Shown here in pieces: positions 41,534 through 54,484 of a DNA stretch of 64,000 nucleotides. Under the pieces are notes generated by a model, which saw only the letters and a program-made list of their open reading frames with translations, made no database searches and was not told where the DNA came from. The DNA lies in the NCBI GenBank assembly GCA_963678675.1, contig OY783196.1, forward strand, positions 25,770,827-25,834,826. The letters are read 5' to 3'. This DNA is from Xiphydria camelus. Taxonomy: Eukaryota > Arthropoda > Insecta > Hymenoptera > Xiphydriidae. The first letter of the stretch is position 1; every line of letters begins with the position of its first letter. A program made the position numbers and the translations under genes.

Positions 41534-42835
41534 TAAATATTTATTAAGTATCATATTAAGTGTATTTTTTTTAAAATTATTAAGTAGATATTTTTTGTCC
41601 CACTCCTGCCGCGCATTACCTCCTCTTCTTCGAAGATAAGTTTCAACGCGGAGCGATCGTGCGGAATATATGGATATTCCGTAAGAGTAAGAGTTACACG
41701 TAACACGTGTGTATGTGTATATACATACATATACATATATGTATACGAGTCTAGTCTTATGCGATGGAGAGCAGAGAAATATTGTCTTCCATTATCTCGA
41801 AAAATGAGTTGACTTCTCGCCCCTCTCAGCTGCTCGCCGCGGTTCTCTGGAGAGACAGAGTGAGAGCGGGCGAACAAATTGTCTTTGAATTGGCCTCGCG
41901 TGTGTATAGAAAAAAGTGATGCAGCGCTCGATTCGCTTCGCACGTCGCGCGCGGCGAGCTCTCGAACTTTTCGCGGAAATGTATGTATCGTGTATTGCTT
42001 CGAGGTCGCAAGACGGCGTGAAAAAAAAAAGAAGCATAACGTTCACGGCGAAACCGCGGCGGGAAAAAACTAAAATAAATCGCGAGAAGCGAACGCAAGT
42101 AAAGTAAAATGAAAAAAAAAAGAAAAGAAAATTGAGGGGAGATAACGTATGCGGAGTTACTACGTAAAAAACGAATCGCGCGCGCGTTCGCGTGTTGTAA
42201 TCTAACTAGGAACCGAATGTGCTAACGCAACGATTAAATACGTAATAGAATTAATACAACGATTAGTAATAAGTTAGGACAGGCCGAAGATCGGAATCGG
42301 TCTTCCGATCAGCCCGCGTCCCGGTGAAGGGAGGAAAAAATTCGTCCGTAAAACACCTCACAATCAGACTTGCGATTTTTTGGCTTCGATCGAGGATTAT
42401 CAATAATCGTGGGTTGAGTTGAGATCAGATTATCGGCTTGGATCGAACCGGAGAGCATTGTCTGACACCCCCTGGGATCTTCGGGGTCGAGGGAGCCGGC
42501 CGTTTCTCGGAGGCTGTCGTCGCGGTCGCCTTGTCCCTCTGGCTGCGTCGGCGAGACTCCTCCCGTTCGTGAGACGAGAATTCAATGCCCAAAGACCCGA
42601 GGTGGTTTGGCGAAACGTAATTTGTTTTTTGCTTTTTCTCCAGTTTCTTTAACGCGAAGGTGTCCCTCTCTCGGACGCGTTGACGGACGTTCAATTTAAA
42701 GTGAATTACGAATATCGATTAATACGTAGAAATTGTTTTTCTTTTTTTTCCCACGGGTATGTGGCGCGGCGCTCCATTCCGTACCGCGGAACCTCTCTCG
42801 TTGCTGGTTCGGAATGCCCCGTCCAGACGCGGCCT
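37751..42835 (-). other. Probable 3' UTR and downstream flank of musashi
   Basis: No supported coding exon. T/C-rich and AT-rich on the given strand, with (CT)n runs at 38203-38226 and 41493-41525 and an ATA-type repeat near 38790-38840. Musashi transcripts usually have long 3' UTRs. Where this one ends cannot be fixed by eye, since several TTTATT (minus-strand AATAAA) sites occur. Confidence 0.4.
41493..41525. repeat. (CT)n microsatellite
   Basis: About 33 bp of CT repeats; AG repeats in the sense of musashi. Confidence 0.9.
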
Positions 42836-44021
42836 TTAAACGTACATGCCCATGCCGTACATGGAACCCCAGTCGACACCTTGGAAACTGGACATGTCTA
42901 CGTTGGTGAGGGAGTAGCCCTGATAGGGGTTGCCGGGCGCCCCCGCCGTCGCGGGATTCGCCTGCGGTGCCGGTTGTGGCGCCGGGGCCGCCGCCATTGC
43001 CGTGGCCGGAATTGGGTAGGGCGCGTATCGATAGGCCGACAGAGCCGGATAGCTGCCGAAGAGCTTGCCGTAGCCGGCCACGGCGTTTTGCACCTGCGCG
43101 GCCGCTGCAGCCGCCGCCGCCGCCTGCACTTGCGCCTGCGCCTGCGCGGCGACTATCTGTGATGCAACAGGCAGCGGTGGTTGCGGTGCCAGGCGCACGC
43201 CGAGCGCGCTCAGCACGACCCGCTTGCCCAGAGCGAGAGCGCCGGGCTGCACGGCCTCCTTCGGCTGGGCCTTCTTGCACTCGACTTTTTTGTTCTTGAT
43301 CGTGTGAAAGTGAATTTCGCAAACCCTATCGACCACGTCTTCGTTTTCGAAGGTGACGAAGCCGAAGCCTCTGTGGCGTTTCGTCTGTTGGTCCATAAGC
43401 ATGACCGTCTCCTCGACCTTACCGAACTGGTTGAAGTAGGCCTTGACCTCATCGCTGCTCGTGTCTTGGCTGACGCCGCCCACGAAGATCTTCTTCGTGC
43501 GATTCGCCTGCTTGGCGCGGTTCTTCGGCGTCGCGTGCTTCGGATCGATCTTCTTTCCGTCGAGCGTGTGGATCGGACACTTGAGGACCTTGTCGACGCT
43601 GCCGGGTTCGGCGAACGTAATGAAGCCGAAGCCGCGGCTCCGCTGGAACAAAAGGGAGCATTCCCATTGTCAGCGCCGATTGTCGGGAGCGGGAGGAGGG
43701 CGAGGACGAAAGTATCGTTATACAGAGGATTACGCGCGTACGGTAGATTGCTCGCGAATTCGAATTCGTTCCGGAGGACCAACCTGCGTTACGGGATCCT
43801 TCATGATGAGGACGTCGGTGACGGTGCCGAACATTCCGAAATACTCCCTCAGCTTTTCGCTACTGGTCTGCCAGGAAAGCCCGCCTACGAAGAGCTTTCC
43901 TGGTGCCGGGTCACCCCCGTTCGGCGTGCTCCTGCCGGAGCTGCCCGAGTGGCTGCCGTTTATCGGCACGAGGGCGTTGTGAAAGTCGTGGTCAATCGCT
44001 CCGTTCGTCTCCATGCCGGCG
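42836..44021 (-). CDS. msi: Musashi RNA-binding protein, last two coding exons
   Basis: Two exons, 44021-43784 and 43642-42836, joined in phase 0. From the ATG at 44014 they give 345 aa. RRM1 has RNP2 LFVGGL (41-46) and RNP1 RGFGFITF (80-87), split by the intron at residue 77/78. RRM2 has RNP2 IFVGGV (129-134) and RNP1 RGFGFVTF (168-175). The linker [20 protein letters not shown] and the end [18 protein letters not shown] match insect Musashi proper rather than the Rbp6/MSI2 type, which has FPRRA in the linker. The tail is Ala/Gln/Pro-rich, with a nine-alanine run. Family members bind UAG-containing RNA and control translation in neural and stem cells. The exon at 44021 begins with a CAG acceptor and C-GCC-GGC before the ATG, so more 5' exons exist to the right. 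The protein may extend upstream or the upstream exons may be UTR. Confidence 0.93.
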
Positions 44022-44099
44022 CTGAAACAAAAACCGTGGACATTTTATAAAGTCCCTTCCGCGGAGGATCGTCATTGAAATTTACGTTATTTGTTTCAG

Positions 44100-44191
44100 C
44101 TGCTACCGCTGGTTTTCATCAATTGCACGGTGATTTGCGGCCTACCGCTGTTCATTTGGCACAGAGCGATGGTCTCTACGATCGACGTTCG
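44100..44191 (+). CDS. Internal exon of an unidentified + strand gene, possible membrane segment
   Basis: Bounded by a strong acceptor (TTATTTGTTTCAG) and donor (TTCG/GTGAGT). In phase 0 it reads LLPLVFINCTVICGLPLFIW and on, a clear membrane-spanning stretch followed by HRAMVSTIDV. A second frame (phase 1 entry) is also open and polar, so the reading frame is not certain. I prefer the hydrophobic one for its codon choice and because the next exon continues it well. The start codon must lie further left, beneath musashi on the other strand, unless translation starts at the internal ATG. Gene not recognised. Confidence 0.55.
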
Positions 44192-45205
44192 GTGAGTACC
44201 GAATTGGAGTAGGGAGGGAGCAACGAAACGTTTAATCGACTACGTAATGCTAAGGTTATATCGTGGATCTATTTGTGAATGAGGAAGCGCGTGAGATTTC
44301 CCGATCGATCGTTTCGACGAAAATACGTAACGATGACAGCCACGATTACTCATCGTCTTCCGATGAGTTTTGTCGACACGCCCACTCGAACCAGCATTAC
44401 GCAGAAAATTGAACAGAAACACATTGTCAAACTATTGCGAGCCGCCATACGTAATGCGATCTCGTAACGAAATTTTCTTGTAACGTGTCAGTCGATCGGC
44501 GAATGCATAGAAATCGTAGACTCGGCGCCGTCAGAATCGGTAGATTCAATCCCATTTTTTTACCCACACTAAAAAAACTCGGTAACCTTACAAACTTCCC
44601 ACGTACTTATCGAACGGCGATATTAAATACAGTTCAAATATGTCCGAGGAGTTATTTGATCTCGCAGTTTCCCTAGCCAGGAGATCATAACTGGCTTCGT
44701 TTCGGCGAGGAAGTTGTGGGACGCTGCTGGGGTGGCGGACGCGCCTTATCAAGAATAAAAACGTGATCGTGGGGCGGGAGGGATCGCGAGGGAGGATGAG
44801 ATTGGGAAGAAAAGGGGAGGAGGGAAGTCGAGTCGAACTCCCCGAGAGAGGTGAGCACCGTCGTCCCTCTCCCCAGGGATCGCGGGATCTCGCGAGGGAA
44901 ACCCTCGCCGAAAGTCGGAAATTCTAAAAAAGACGAACCAAAACGAGACAACTACCCTACCAGTTCTCTCCGTCTCATCTGCATTCGGTGCAATCGAGCG
45001 TTGTGAATACCATCTTACGTAACGCTTAACCCCGCTCTTGAAATAATCGACGTCACGCGTTATATCCCACCAGAGCTTCCTCCCCGTCGAAATCAGATCG
45101 ACATTTGAGACGCGTTCCGACGACTCCCACCCCCTTTCGATATATCTCCGTTATAAGATCGCGCGAAATATTAATCGATATACTCTTTTCAATCGTTCCT
45201 CGCAG

Positions 45206-45281
45206 ATTCGACGATTACGATCGCTACGAAATTCCATCGAAGCCGAGGTTCTTCGATCTGCGAAATCCTCGCTCACTCAAG
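45206..45281 (+). CDS. Second exon of the unidentified + strand gene
   Basis: Acceptor CGTTCCTCGCAG and donor CAAG/GTAAGT fit consensus. It joins the exon ending at 44191 to complete an Arg codon, then reads FDDYDRYEIPSKPRFFDLRN and PRSLK, ending in phase 0. The composition (Asp/Tyr/Phe/Pro/Arg) looks like a polar domain just after a membrane helix. The alternative frame (IRRLRSLRNSIEAEVLRS and on) is also open. The family is not recognised. The next exon is not established. Confidence 0.55.
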
Positions 45282-46889
45282 GTAAGTTCTCGCGGTACCT
45301 ATTATTATCGATCCCCTCCCCTAATTGGTTACCACGCGGAAGAAGGTTCGGTTGATTCGCGTAAACGCGTTTTCTCGAACGGCGACGAGTAAATATTTCC
45401 TCGATCCGAGAGTGAATATAATCGATTGAACTCGAATAAATGTTTACTCGGGACCGCTGCGAAGACACGTTTATCATTCGATCGGCCGAATCTTTCGGTC
45501 GGCGTAATTCGACACATCGCTGTGGTAACGGTGCGACAACATTCCCGACTTTACAATTAACTCCACCTCGGAGGGGGTTCAATTTCGCCTACTTTACTTT
45601 ATGCGCGTACGATACCATCCCGAGTTCGCGGGGAACTCGAGGTAGATCCCCACCTACCGGAGGGAAGGCAAACGCGACCTTGCCAAGTGGAGTCGCGGAA
45701 CCCTCGAACTTTTCGAGGGAACCTCCTCTCGGAGTGGCCCGACGACGACGACGGCGGTGGCGGCGATCTCCACCCGCACCTGCACGCCACACGCGCGCAG
45801 AGGGATGGCGCGCGCCGAGATATTCCCGTATTTCTTGTTCGCGGAGGCACTTTTTCGCCAGAGTCCGGAGGAGCTGAGGTTCACCTTTTTTTTTTCCGCC
45901 TCGTAATATATCCAACGCGCGAGAACGAGAGGAGGTAGAGAGACAGAGACAGAGAAAGAGAGAGAGAAAGAGAGGACAAGAGGGGGAGAGACGGTACGTT
46001 ACTCCGGTTCGCGGGGGGTCGTGACGAGAGGGGAGATGGCGGAGGCAGCGAAGGCTCTGACGAGAAACGCGGGACGAGGGGCGGTGGATGGGCGAGGGTA
46101 CCGGGACGGGGCAAGGAGAGCGGGCAAAGAGCGAGGGTGGGTGAGAGAGCGCGCAGCTGGTGGATCAATACGCCCCGTTCCCTCCGTGGTCCGCTCGGGG
46201 GTGTCGCGTTCTCTCTACCCCCATCGTTCACTCCCCCGCCATCGCCGTCCCGGTAGCCTAGAGGGTTGGGGGGGGAGCAGGGTGCGGAGGCGCCGCCGCG
46301 CGACCGACGCAGTGCCGTCGGGACGCTCGACCGAGTCGCTACCGTCTCTTTCTCTCACGGGGAACCATTATTATCAACGACGTTCCTCGTCGTCAACGTC
46401 CTCGGGAACGTCGAGGAGGCGTCGGGAGGACGCAAGGGCTTCGCAACCCGCGGGATCGCGTGCGCCACCGGCGACGCTACGTTGCCCGGGCCGGGGATAT
46501 TGTCCTGTCACAGCAGTACGCCTTTCGAAAGTTACTGGTGTGATGGGACATTGTCCTCGACTCGCGGCGCCTCGTCCGCACGACGCCGACCATACGGAGG
46601 GAGAAGGAGGAGGAGGTGGTGGAGGAGGACGGCGACGATTCAACTGCTCGGCGCGATAATAACGGTGCGAAGGGCTTGTACGCGACCGGCATCGCTGCCG
46701 TTGACGCGCGACGATCGCGGGGTGGTTCGTCGGCTCTCTCGTTGCTCGCGCGAGGAGACCCTTCGCGAGTCCCCCCCCCCCGCCTTTACCGCTCGCGCGT
46801 CGCGGCGGCCGAGTTTCCGAGAACGAATCACTGATAGTGCACAATTTTGGTCGAGCTCCTTTCTCTCTCTCTCTCCCCCCCCCCCGCAG

Positions 46890-47098
46890 GCGCAGCTGCA
46901 AACTACGCATCTCGACGAAAGGATCGCGAAGTGTATACGTCCGCTCCTGCTTTTCGCGAAGGACTGTGCGCGGAGATACGATTTGCCGAGCGATCGTATA
47001 TGTTTTTTTTTTCTCGCCGCCGCGGAGTCTATATACAGTCGATCGCCGCGAGTTCGGTCGGTCTCCGGAGGGGACCCGCTCGACGAGGGAGGATCGAA
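46890..47098 (+). other. Weak candidate third exon of the + strand gene
   Basis: A CT/C-rich tract ends in CCGCAG at 46889. The phase-0 frame then reads AQLQTTHLDERIAKCIRPLL and continues to a GAA/GTAAGG site at 47098. It lies inside a 278-codon frame in very GC-rich DNA, so this could be chance. Confidence 0.2.
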
Positions 47099-49357
47099 GT
47101 AAGGGTTGGAGAGTAGAGAGAGAGACAGGGAGTGAGAGAGGGAAAGAGAGAGCGAGATAGAATGCGAGCGAGAAAGACGGAAGGGTGTGCGTGTGAGAGA
47201 AAGAGAGAGTGAAAGAGAGAGGGAAAGAAGGGTGGGGAAAATCGGAGAAGGGTCAAATTAGGAAAACCGAATTGCCGGTGCGAGAAGGTGTTTCCACGGT
47301 ACTCGACTCGATTCTTTCGTTCGCTGCGTTTCCGCGGAAAGGAGAAAAGTGAAAAAGACTCGTTGATAAAGGAAACGGGCAAAAAAAGAAATCGGAGAAG
47401 ACGGGTGAAATCGTTTTTGAGTTCCGGCCACGCGGTGAAGCCACCTAAAAGAAGCCCGGCGCGATGTGGACGTTTCGAGGTGAAACGGTTTCCGGTCGAT
47501 AACGGGGCCAACTTCCGGTCGATATAGAGGCGCGGCTGCCCACCTGGCGGTGGCATTGATACCGAAACACCCCTCGTTACTGAAACTTCCTTACTTAGCC
47601 GGCCTCCGCCACACGCGGCGCGACACGTATCGCATTCGCGTTATCGTGGACAATGGCCGAAATTGGGAGTACCGCGGAGGCGCGGTGAAGTCGCCGTTGG
47701 ATTTGGACGGTATCCGAAAATCACGGGGAGCCTCACCGTACCTAAATGACAAATCGGCTGCGACACAGTGCGTATGAAATGAAATCTGAGATTCGAATGG
47801 CACGACTCGGTTGAAGTGCCGACGAAGTAGAGGGTTCCAGTTTTTTCATCGTCGAAGGGGAAAGTGAAGGAACGTGTCGACGATTGCAGTCGAACGAAGG
47901 AGGATGAATTAGAACCGCTCGGCGCCGCGAACGGGCTTCGAATACCCTAATCTACGAGGGAGAGCTTCGATCGCCGCTCCATTCTCCCCTCCCGTTGGAT
48001 ATTCGTGCTTCGAAGAGTCGAGAGAGAATCGACGGGTATCACGCCACCCTTGCCCCTGGACACGCGGCGGGAAGGCGACCGAAAGAGCGCGACCGGTGAA
48101 CCCTTCCGCGCCCTCGCGAGGACCAGTGGAAACTCAAACTCGGGATCGTTCGTTCGTTCGTCGCTGCCACTTTTGGACATATACGGAGGACATTTTGAAC
48201 GAGGTCGAAGGGGCGACTGCGTGGAGGACGCACACGTGTGCCCGCGTAATTATCGGCGGCACGCGACGCTCGTTACATCGACGGCGCGGGGTTCACCTTA
48301 ACGCGACGCGCGGTGGCTCGAGCGACTCTCGCGTTGCCATTCGTCCCGCGCGTTATCGTGGTTCCGCGTGCCAACCGCGCCGACCCTTTCGAAATTCGGA
48401 TCAAAACCGCGCGAGTTCTCGAGAGTCGACGGGGGCGCGGGACGCCTCCGACTCTTTGACCCACACACACGGTTCGTGTTTCTCCCCCTCCACGAAGATG
48501 ACGGAAACGGTTGAAACAAAAATCGTCAACGTTTTGTGCGATGGAAGAGAATACGAGAGATAACACGTATCGTTTCTTATTATGTGCCGTGATGAAACAT
48601 CGACGCGCATCTGCGATGAACGTAACGCCTTCGAAATGCAGTGGATGGACCTGGATTCGGAAAAACGAAGGTGTTCCCTCTTGCAAAACCATCGAAAGCC
48701 CCGTACTTCGGGGAGCCGTTCGTATAACGGTGAACGGGATCTCGTTTTCAGTATATCACCGTCGTCGTTCGCGACGAGCGGACGAACCTCGCGATCGTGA
48801 CTGTACCCGAGCTTCGTCGCGCTGTGGAATCGATTCGACCAAGAGAGGGTGGGCTCGGGCAAAGGCGGGAGAGAGCGTGGAGATTCGGGAATGAAATTTT
48901 TTCCTCAAACTCTCCCTCTCTCTCTCTCTCTCTCTCACTCTTGGTCTGCGGAGGAACGGTGATACGATGACGAGGGGACACACGGAGAGAATGGAAGAGC
49001 TCGCGGAGAATTGATTAGCCGTAGATTAACGCGAGCCGCGCGTCTCGCGCGGCAAGGGAGCCGATTCGAAAGAGAGAAGGTTGCGCCACGCGCGAGGGTG
49101 GGTCGGCGGGATGAGAGAGAGAGAGGGGAGAGAGGGAGCGGCGGCGGCGGTCGGAGGTGGAAGGAGGAGTCCTTCTCCTTCCACCCCCTGAATCCGTTAG
49201 AGGGCACAATCGTGAGATGGCGCCAGTGGCCGACCCCCGTCGAACTAGTACCATCCGGGACCCGCGAAGTGGCGACACGGGCTAAACCTGGATGGGGAAA
49301 GGAAGCGAGAGAGGAGGCCGGAGGAGAGGGTGCGAAAGAGAGACAGAGAAGGGGCGG

Positions 49358-49381
49358 GAGAGAGAGAGAGAGAGAGAGAGA
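49358..49381. repeat. (GA)n microsatellite
   Basis: Uninterrupted AG run of about 24 bp. Confidence 0.9.
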
Positions 49382-50990
49382 AACTGCCAAAAACGCGGGG
49401 GAAACATCGGAATCAATAGTGATCGCGAAGACGAATGAGCAGCCACTCGGAGCAGCAGTCTGGCCGTGACGCGGTGAAATCCGGGATCACTCGAGTGAGA
49501 AACTTTTTGAAAGACTCTTAGTTGCGTAGCGAGTAGAGAATAAAGATTTTCTTTTCGTCTAGGCGTACGAAAATATATATATCTTAGAGGGGTGTGTGTA
49601 GAGCGTATCCAACTGGGCACATTCTAGATGTATGTATCTTTTGATTTGTTATCGATAGCGTACTTAGAAAACCACCGCACACGTCACGTTACTTGGTATG
49701 TGTTTGACGTTTAGCTCCTTCACTGTAGAACGGTACGATCTAGTTTTCATCGATTAGACGTTTGACGCTTTGTTCAATAAATGATTAACTCTTCGCTCGT
49801 TTCTATATATCGCGTGATACGCGTGTGCGTTTGTGTGTATATATGTATACATGTGTGCGGTACGTCTACCCAAGTTCAAATCGCGATGCGAAAATTCGAG
49901 GGTAATTCGATGTGAATATATTTACGTCGGGAAGAAATTCGTTCTTACTAGCCGCGGTTTCGGTATTACCGTCTTTTCGAAGTTTCGCGCGTATTGAGCT
50001 TTGGCAGACACACGGAAACATTTTCAGTAGACGATATTCTCGTTAGCTACTATCGTATACTCTCTTCCAAATTAGAGCTTCATTGCTGGGAGAAGCTTTT
50101 AGCGTTGTGGACTTACGATTAACCGCGATAACGCGACGCTTAATCGCGATTCGACTCCGATTCGAAAGTTTGTACGTATGTAAGAGCACGAGTCGACGGT
50201 TTTCGCAGCGATCATTCCCTCGCAAATTCGTCTGCGATCCGTTTTCTCTTCGAATTTCATTGAGAATATCTCGCGCGTCGCTATAAACCCTTCCCCGATG
50301 ACAATCGTCACGGAAAAAACTACCCTTTCGATTCTACCCGCCACAGTCGCCTCCCCCGATGCAATTCGCGCACCGATATCGAAAAAACTTTCCAATCCGC
50401 ACACCCTGCGCCTCGCAACGTACACGCCAACAACTGTTGCACCTCTCGCACGGTCGAGTGGTCGCGCGAGCTTAAAACGGTGGTAGGACGAGTTAAAAAC
50501 TCGCCGCTAACGACCGCGTCGCGCGAGCGCGGATCTTTCGTCCCGCGCCGCCCTCAGACCCTCTCCGCCCCTTCCCGCGTCTCGTCAGAAGCCGCGCCGT
50601 AACTAAGAAAGTGTCTGGCAGTTTCACGAGCGGGGCGCGAGGAGGGCGGCCGAGGTTCGCCTCAATTTATTTTAATCCGGAGGATATTAGTTTTAATTAA
50701 GCGCACAATTAACGCGGCACACGTCGACGTCGGGCGTTTGAGAGCCGCGATGAAAATAAACCCGACGGTCGGACTTGCGTCAGGTTGGACGGTACAGGGT
50801 GGTCGGGGCGAGACGTCATCCGCGCGACGGGGTCGAAGCGCGGTGACGGATCGCGCGGATACCGCGGGGGGGTGGAAACGAGGCGGTGCGCGGGATGGAA
50901 CAAGGCAGAAATGATGGATGTACGGGGTATCGGTATTCTATTAGCTCTCCCTGCCGCTGCGTTTACGCCCTTACACCTCTATGGTCGACC

Positions 50991-51019
50991 CTCTCCTCCT
51001 CCTCCTCCTCCTCCTCCTC
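50991..51019. repeat. (CTC)n microsatellite
   Basis: About nine CTC/CCT units. Confidence 0.85.
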
Positions 51020-52749
51020 GGCCTCCCTCTCCGACATACACACGCGGACCCTTCGTCCGCGTCTCGCGGAGGGCTCGCAGTGACAGGATTATCGTCCCGA
51101 AATTGAATTCCCGGTCGGGTGAAGCCCGCTTTGTCGAATTTCTTCGCGGGACTCGAGTGGCGCTCTCCAACTTCTCGTCGCGTGTTTGCGGAAATCGTTT
51201 GCATGGAGATACGCGCGATTAAAGAAGGAATGGATAGAGTAAAGGATCGTCAAAATCGAAGAGGAGAATTTTGAGATAGACTTGCGAATGGATGCTAGCT
51301 GGTTTTTGTGGTCTAGCTAATTTTTAGATGGAGTTGAATCGCAAATTGCTGGTAATAATCATCCTCGAGGTACTGACCTACGCGCGTGCGAAGTTTCGAG
51401 TCGATCGGATCGGTAATTTTCATGTGATTGATAAAGAGACAGAGAGAGAGAGAGAGAGACGCGAGCAACGGTTCATTTTTATATTATAATTATTACTTAA
51501 TCCCAGATGGTCGCGCGCCGGGGATCGACGACCTCCAATTTGGCCCCTGTTATTCAAGATTCGTAAGATTCGCGGAGTATTACCGAACAGATGTAACGTG
51601 CGATTTTCAAAGACTGATATTTCAAACGCTTGCGTACAAAGCACCGCGATAAATGTCAGGCGCAAGGAGTAATTCGGCCGATTATCTTTGATTTTTTAAT
51701 TTCAGTTTTAATTTCCACTTCCAACTCGCATCATTTCTGACGAATTGTAACGAGAAAAAAAAACGAGACAAAACCAATATCTACCGAAGGAATCGCGCGA
51801 GAAGGATTTTCCGACAGACGCGTCCACTTCAATCGCGTTTATCTCGTTATCTCTGAATTCCCGGCCAACGTCGATACGATACTTTTTCGAGATTACATTT
51901 TAATCCGCACAAAAGTTCCGCGCCGATCCAGATAAAGCCCCTACTTAACCGAATAATCGTCGCTGAAGAGAACTGTCCGAAAAAATACGCATTAATGTTT
52001 CTGGAAAAATCTTCGTTTCAAATTTTCAAAATTCGCCAAATCGGACGTCTAACGCGCGTACAAGGCAAAATCTACGAGCTCGCGTGCATGATTTCGTTCA
52101 TTACAGCAGGTGAACGTCTGTCGTTGCTCTAGGATTCACCTTCCTAGAAATAGAGAGAACCAGCTTATATTCGCGTGTATATTTCCCTCTCCCTCGCTCC
52201 CACGTTATCGGATCAATACGCGCGACTCCAATTAATCCGCGGGGGGGTACCACTCGCCAGATGGCCAACAGAAAACACCGCGCTCTCTGCGCCCCTCCTA
52301 AATCCTTCATCCCCCTGCCACCCCCGTACCGCGAGCACACGTGCTCGCATCTGAACTCCTAGCCGGCGCGACCGGCCATCTATCAATTACTATCAACGTT
52401 CGCGTATACCGTCCGATCCTATCTCCGTGCGGGAGGGGGATCGGGCCAGCGCGTTTCCCTCACAATATTTATCAGTGGCGTGTCCGACGGGCAGGAGAGA
52501 AAAAAAATTCCAGACACGCGAGGCATAGTGATCGGGACCGGGGAACAAGAGAAAGGCTCCGACGTCGATCCCGTATCTCGAAACATCCTCGAGAAGTTAT
52601 TATTTGATATCGATGTTGGGATTATTTTCAATATATCCGTCGATTCGTTTCGAGAAACCTAATTGGGTGATTCGCTTGGTGGCAAGATGACGCACGGACG
52701 ACTACAGTTTGTGCAATGGCTTCGAAGTCGCTCAACGAACTTCGATGTG

Positions 52750-52999
52750 CACTGATTGTGAGAAAAAATGGTTAGTGATGTTAAGCCAAATTTTGGTTGA
52801 TGTAAGAGTAACGAAAGGTATTTTTATTGCGACTATATAAATGTTTGATTATCACAACCAAACATTTTAGAAACATTACGCCGCCACAACCAATAATTAT
52901 CTATCGTAACCAAAACTTTTGCCATCCCGATACAAGTATTTCATTGTTCCCTCATCAACCAAACGTTTGGTTAACATTATTAATCATTCTTTTCAGTAC
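52750..52999. mobile_element. Foldback element
   Basis: The left arm 52757-52802 ends in TTTTGGTTGATG and the right arm 52952-52998 begins with CATCAACCAAAC. The outer ends TGTGAGAAAAAATGGTTA and TAATCATTCTTTTCAGTA correspond. The inside is rich in CAACCAAA-type repeats. Confidence 0.65.
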
Positions 53000-54484
53000 G
53001 GGAATTAAATTTTAAGGTAATGGGGGTATTGTCAAATCTCTAAAATATCAGTACACATATATACCCCGAGAATTTTTAATTTTGCTGTAACCTACGCTCG
53101 AAAAGTTCAAGCACGACAGATTTCCTTCCGGAGGTGGCAACCTTCGCTCGTTTCAAGGCATAATAATTCGCCGAGATTAAGTCGCATCTAGGTTACGCGG
53201 AGGAGAGACCGGGTGAGCTTGGACGGTAGGGTGGCTTCCTTCGCCAAGGACGAACCTGAGGGGTGGATCGCGTCGGCGGTTGAATCGGGGGCGGGGATCG
53301 GGATTAACAACGATTGTCTCACACCGGCCACGTCATTATCCTTCGCGATCAAAAGACCGCGAGAGACTTTTCGTCGCGCATTCCTATTCCGCCCACATCC
53401 TCCTCCTCCTCCACCCCGGCCTTGCATCTAGGCCATTCTTATCGCTCGCCGGCCCCGGCATCCCGCCCGACGACCCCCGCGCTCCGTCTTCTCCCTTCCC
53501 ATCGCGCGTTTAACGAGGGTCGCAAATTCGAGACGATTTTGCCGCGGGAGAATACGGAAAGATGGAAGAAAGAGTGGGGGGAGAGGAGAGGCAGAAATAA
53601 AAAGAGCGAAAAGAACCAAATTACTCGGAGAGTATTATACGTCCGAGTCGTCTTCTCCACCCCTCGAGCGTCCCTCGAGTCTCGCGGTCTCTCCGCAACG
53701 ACTCCAGCCACTCCCCGTTTCGTTCTCCTCGACACTCGCGATCCTCGCGCAATCCCCACGGGATTGAACCGATCGAACAACGGCTGTATATGCATACATA
53801 TTGCGCGTTGGAATCGCGATTGTCCGTACGCAGAGAGACATGGTTTAAAATGTAAGAATGGGCGTGGGGGTGTTCGATGATTATTTTCGCGAGGGCAATA
53901 TCGTTTCGACGAATATCGTTCCTGCAGTCGTCGACACGACGCGGAGCCGGCTCGGACTTCGTCGCTAAGAACCGGCGAGCCGTCGTATTTGTTTAACGAT
54001 GAACCGAAGAAAATAGGAAAAGTTCGTCGAGCCGGCGACGGACGAAACTTTCACCTCCCCTCGTTCGATTTCGCGCGAGGAGATCGGGCGAAGTCTCGAA
54101 CGACGGGACAAGTATTGGGAGCCTCGCGACCAATTCCGTCGGGAATTGTTTTCGCCGAAGTCTCGCGCTGTAAAATGATGAGTCGCGCGCGCGCGTCGCG
54201 TTAGATTCCATCTACCCAGCCCCGCCCCACTCTCCCCGACGTCTCCTTCGTCCTCCCGAATAAACGCGCCAGGCGGGAATTCGTCCGTCGTGGAACAACA
54301 CATCCCGCAGGAATAATATTTGCGTAATAACGTTCCGACAATATTTCTCGTGATAATACCCGCGTATATACTAAGCGGTCCGCGATTCCCTCGTTTCCTC
54401 GGAATATCTTGATAAAACGGTATGCGCGGGGCGGGTGAAATTCTGAACGCGAGGGGATGACGTTGAAGAACGGACGGAATGATA
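53000..54484. other. No gene seen
   Basis: CpG-rich DNA with chance Ser/Arg-rich frames on both strands. Confidence 0.4.

Larger units (their letters stand above)
45282..52749. other. Probably intronic or intergenic; no further gene supported
   Basis: CpG-island-like GC-rich DNA at 45.6-47.1 kb, a purine-rich tract at 47.1-47.25 kb, and simple repeats (48914-48936 CT, 49358-49381 GA, 50991-51019 CTC). Acceptor-like sites at about 47600, 50202, 51508 and 51705 precede short open frames, none recognisable. The minus strand here should hold 5' exons of musashi, which I could not identify. Confidence 0.4.

Noticed and set aside
43181..44050. 289-codon + strand frame over the musashi exons
   Set aside because: Antisense shadow of musashi coding DNA; it crosses the musashi intron with no signals of its own.
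46266..47102. 278-codon + strand open frame
   Set aside because: Lies in very GC-rich DNA with open frames on both strands. The product is Arg/Ser/Pro-rich with no domain. Only its last part, after a CAG acceptor, is kept as a weak exon candidate.
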